Assembly (NCBI RefSeq): GCF_901482605.1
Contig: NZ_LR590481.1
Location: forward strand, 124,001-188,000
Length of the DNA stretch: 64,000 bases
Reading direction: 5' to 3'
Source: Hathewaya histolytica
GTDB lineage: Bacteria > Bacillota > Clostridia > Clostridiales > Clostridiaceae
Both the position numbers and the translations under genes were made by a program. The notes below the pieces were generated by a model. It was not told where the DNA came from and made no database searches. It was given only the letters and a program-made list of their open reading frames with translations. Shown here piece after piece: positions 62,739-64,000 of this stretch. Position 1 is the stretch's first letter. Each line of letters starts with the position of its first letter.

Positions 62739-63683
62739 ATGGTCAAAGTAATAGGAATAAGGTTTAAAAAAGCGGGTAAAATATATTATTTTAATCCTAG
62801 AAATGTAGATATAAAACAGGGTGACTTTGCTATTGTAGAAACAGCCAGAGGTATAGAATTTGGTGAATGTGTAGTGGGTCTAAAAGAAGTCAGGGAAGAA
62901 GATCTTATAGCATCACTTAAAGATGTAATAAGAAAAGCCACAGATGAAGATATTGAAAAACATAAATTAAATAAATCAAGAGAAGAAGAAGCTCTAAAGA
63001 TATGTGAGGAAAAGGTATCTAAACATAGTCTTAATATGAAACTTATAGATGTAGAATATACATTTGATAATAATAAAATAATTTTTTATTTTACAGCAGA
63101 AGGAAGAGTAGATTTTAGAGAACTTGTAAAAGATCTTGCAAGCATATTTAAAACAAGAATTGAGTTAAGGCAAATAGGTGTAAGAGATGAAGCTAAGATG
63201 ATAGGTGGACTAGGACCATGTGGAAGACCATTATGCTGTTCTACTTTCCTTGGTGAATTTGCACCAGTATCAATAAAAATGGCAAAAGATCAAAATCTTT
63301 CACTTAATCCCTCAAAAATATCTGGCATATGTGGAAGATTAATGTGTTGTCTTACATATGAAGAAGAGGTTTATAGAAAAACAAGAGAAAAGATGCCTAA
63401 TGTTGGTTCTATAGTTAGAACTCCTTTTGGAGAAGCAGAAGTTATAGATAATAATATCGTAAAAGAGTTTGTTAAGATAAAAGTTAAAATAGATGATGAA
63501 GATACAATTCAAGAGGTCAAAATAAGTGATCTTGAACTTGTGTCAGGTGGATATATGTCAGATGAAAATGATGATGTAATTAGGCTTGAAATACAGGATG
63601 AAGAAGAAAGTAAGATGTTAGGTAATATCCTTCAAGAAGAAAAGTCAAAAGTTAAAGTAAAAGAGGTATTCAAGGAAAATTAG
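62739..63683 (+). CDS. ricT: PSP1-domain protein RicT (YaaT)
   Basis: 314 residues. The PSP1 C-terminal core (about 60-145) is followed by the Cys-rich stretch GLGPCGRPLCCSTFLGEFAPVSIKMAKDQ and SGICGRLMCCLTYE. In B. subtilis, YaaT/RicT with YlbF and YmcA forms the iron-sulfur Ric complex that assists RNase Y-dependent mRNA processing, sporulation and competence. The last 50 residues are acidic. It starts 1 nt after holB; GGAGG lies before ATG within the end of holB. Confidence 0.9.
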   Translation: MVKVIGIRFKKAGKIYYFNPRNVDIKQGDFAIVETARGIEFGECVVGLKEVREEDLIASLKDVIRKATDEDIEKHKLNKSREEEALKICEEKVSKHSLNMKLIDVEYTFDNNKIIFYFTAEGRVDFRELVKDLASIFKTRIELRQIGVRDEAKMIGGLGPCGRPLCCSTFLGEFAPVSIKMAKDQNLSLNPSKISGICGRLMCCLTYEEEVYRKTREKMPNVGSIVRTPFGEAEVIDNNIVKEFVKIKVKIDDEDTIQEVKISDLELVSGGYMSDENDDVIRLEIQDEEESKMLGNILQEEKSKVKVKEVFKEN

Positions 63684-63696
63684 GAGGATAAATAAT

Positions 63697-63909
63697 ATGA
63701 GGGCCTTAATTAAGGTAAGGGACATAAATTCATCCAAAGATATAAATAATATAAGGAATGCTATAACAAGTAATGAAGGTATAATAGCATGCCAAATTTC
63801 TAAAAAAAAAGAAGAAATAGAAGTTATATATGATCAATATTTTTTAGATATAGATACAATTATAGAATCTATTGAAAATATAGGATATACAGTTTTAGAA
63901 TGTAGATAA
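63697..63909 (+). CDS. HMA-like small protein without metal-binding Cys
   Basis: 70 residues with the ferredoxin-like pattern of heavy-metal-associated domains: ALIKVRDINSSKDINNIRNAI, EGIIACQISKKKEEIEVIYD and IDTIIESIENIGYTVLE. The M-x-C-x-x-C metal loop is absent (VRDINSSKDI instead). GGAGGAT before ATG; 13 nt after yaaT, so probably the last gene of the same operon. It cannot be a classical copper chaperone; function unknown. Confidence 0.7.
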   Translation: MRALIKVRDINSSKDINNIRNAITSNEGIIACQISKKKEEIEVIYDQYFLDIDTIIESIENIGYTVLECR

Positions 63910-64000
63910 TATAAATTTATAAAAGTATTTTGTTCTTCTCCTTTTTTTAATTTAATGTGTATATTCTTTCATTAAAGGATAAAACATTATAGGATATAGA

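Overview
This window is AT-rich DNA from a low-GC, spore-forming Firmicute, most likely Clostridium sensu stricto. The 16S genes read as clostridial, codons are A/T-ending, and ribosome-binding sites are strong GGAGG types. A csfB–yaaO–tmk–darA–holB–yaaT block matches the gene order near the Bacillus/Clostridium replication origin. The species cannot be fixed by eye.

Layout. (1) 1–6.5 kb: the 3' part of an arsenite-methyltransferase-like gene with an in-frame UGA and a SECIS-like hairpin, a DUF2314 protein, an ABC exporter pair, and three tandem M42 peptidase-family genes, the third of which has lost its catalytic residues. (2) 6.5–10 kb: a tandemly duplicated unit made of a long structured hairpin plus CPBP-family membrane proteins; the second copy of the second gene survives only as a 3' stump. 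(3) 10–22 kb: a small unknown protein, a WYL regulator, an orphan MsmX-like ATPase, and two BceAB-type exporters with one BceRS-like two-component system. A TNACA-N4-TGTAA operator lies only before the exporter that has no local regulator. (4) 22–29.5 kb: dps, an MFS transporter, metNIQ behind two complete SAM-I riboswitches in series, a type 2 IPP isomerase, and a decayed MacB-type exporter. (5) 29.5–37 kb: a coiled-coil protein, then a Trp T-box leader with an unexpected extra terminator hairpin, then trpEDCFBA without trpG. (6) 37–41 kb: a UDP-galactopyranose-mutase-like remnant, CorA, a frameshifted HD-GYP gene and a class V aminotransferase. (7) 41–55 kb: two directly repeated rRNA operons. 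The first has tRNA-Ala and tRNA-Ile in the spacer and tRNA-Lys after 5S. The second has no spacer tRNAs but carries tRNA-Asn, -Phe and -Cys after 5S. Between them lie a YtrA-like GntR/ABC cluster and a C-terminally truncated sirtuin. (8) 55–64 kb: an LD-carboxypeptidase, a small membrane protein, an M20-family protein without its metal-binding motif, and the csfB–yaaO–tmk–darA–darA–holB–yaaT–HMA-like block.

How the genes work together. The trp genes form one tRNA-Trp-sensing operon. metNIQ is a SAM-controlled methionine importer. The Bce modules probably divide sensing and detoxification of cell-wall-active peptides. The 58.5–63.7 kb block links forespore sigma control, dTMP synthesis, c-di-AMP sensing and the clamp loader. 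Several genes are visibly decaying (duplicated CPBP, MacB, Glf-like, HD-GYP, sirtuin). Two peptidase-family proteins look like pseudoenzymes.
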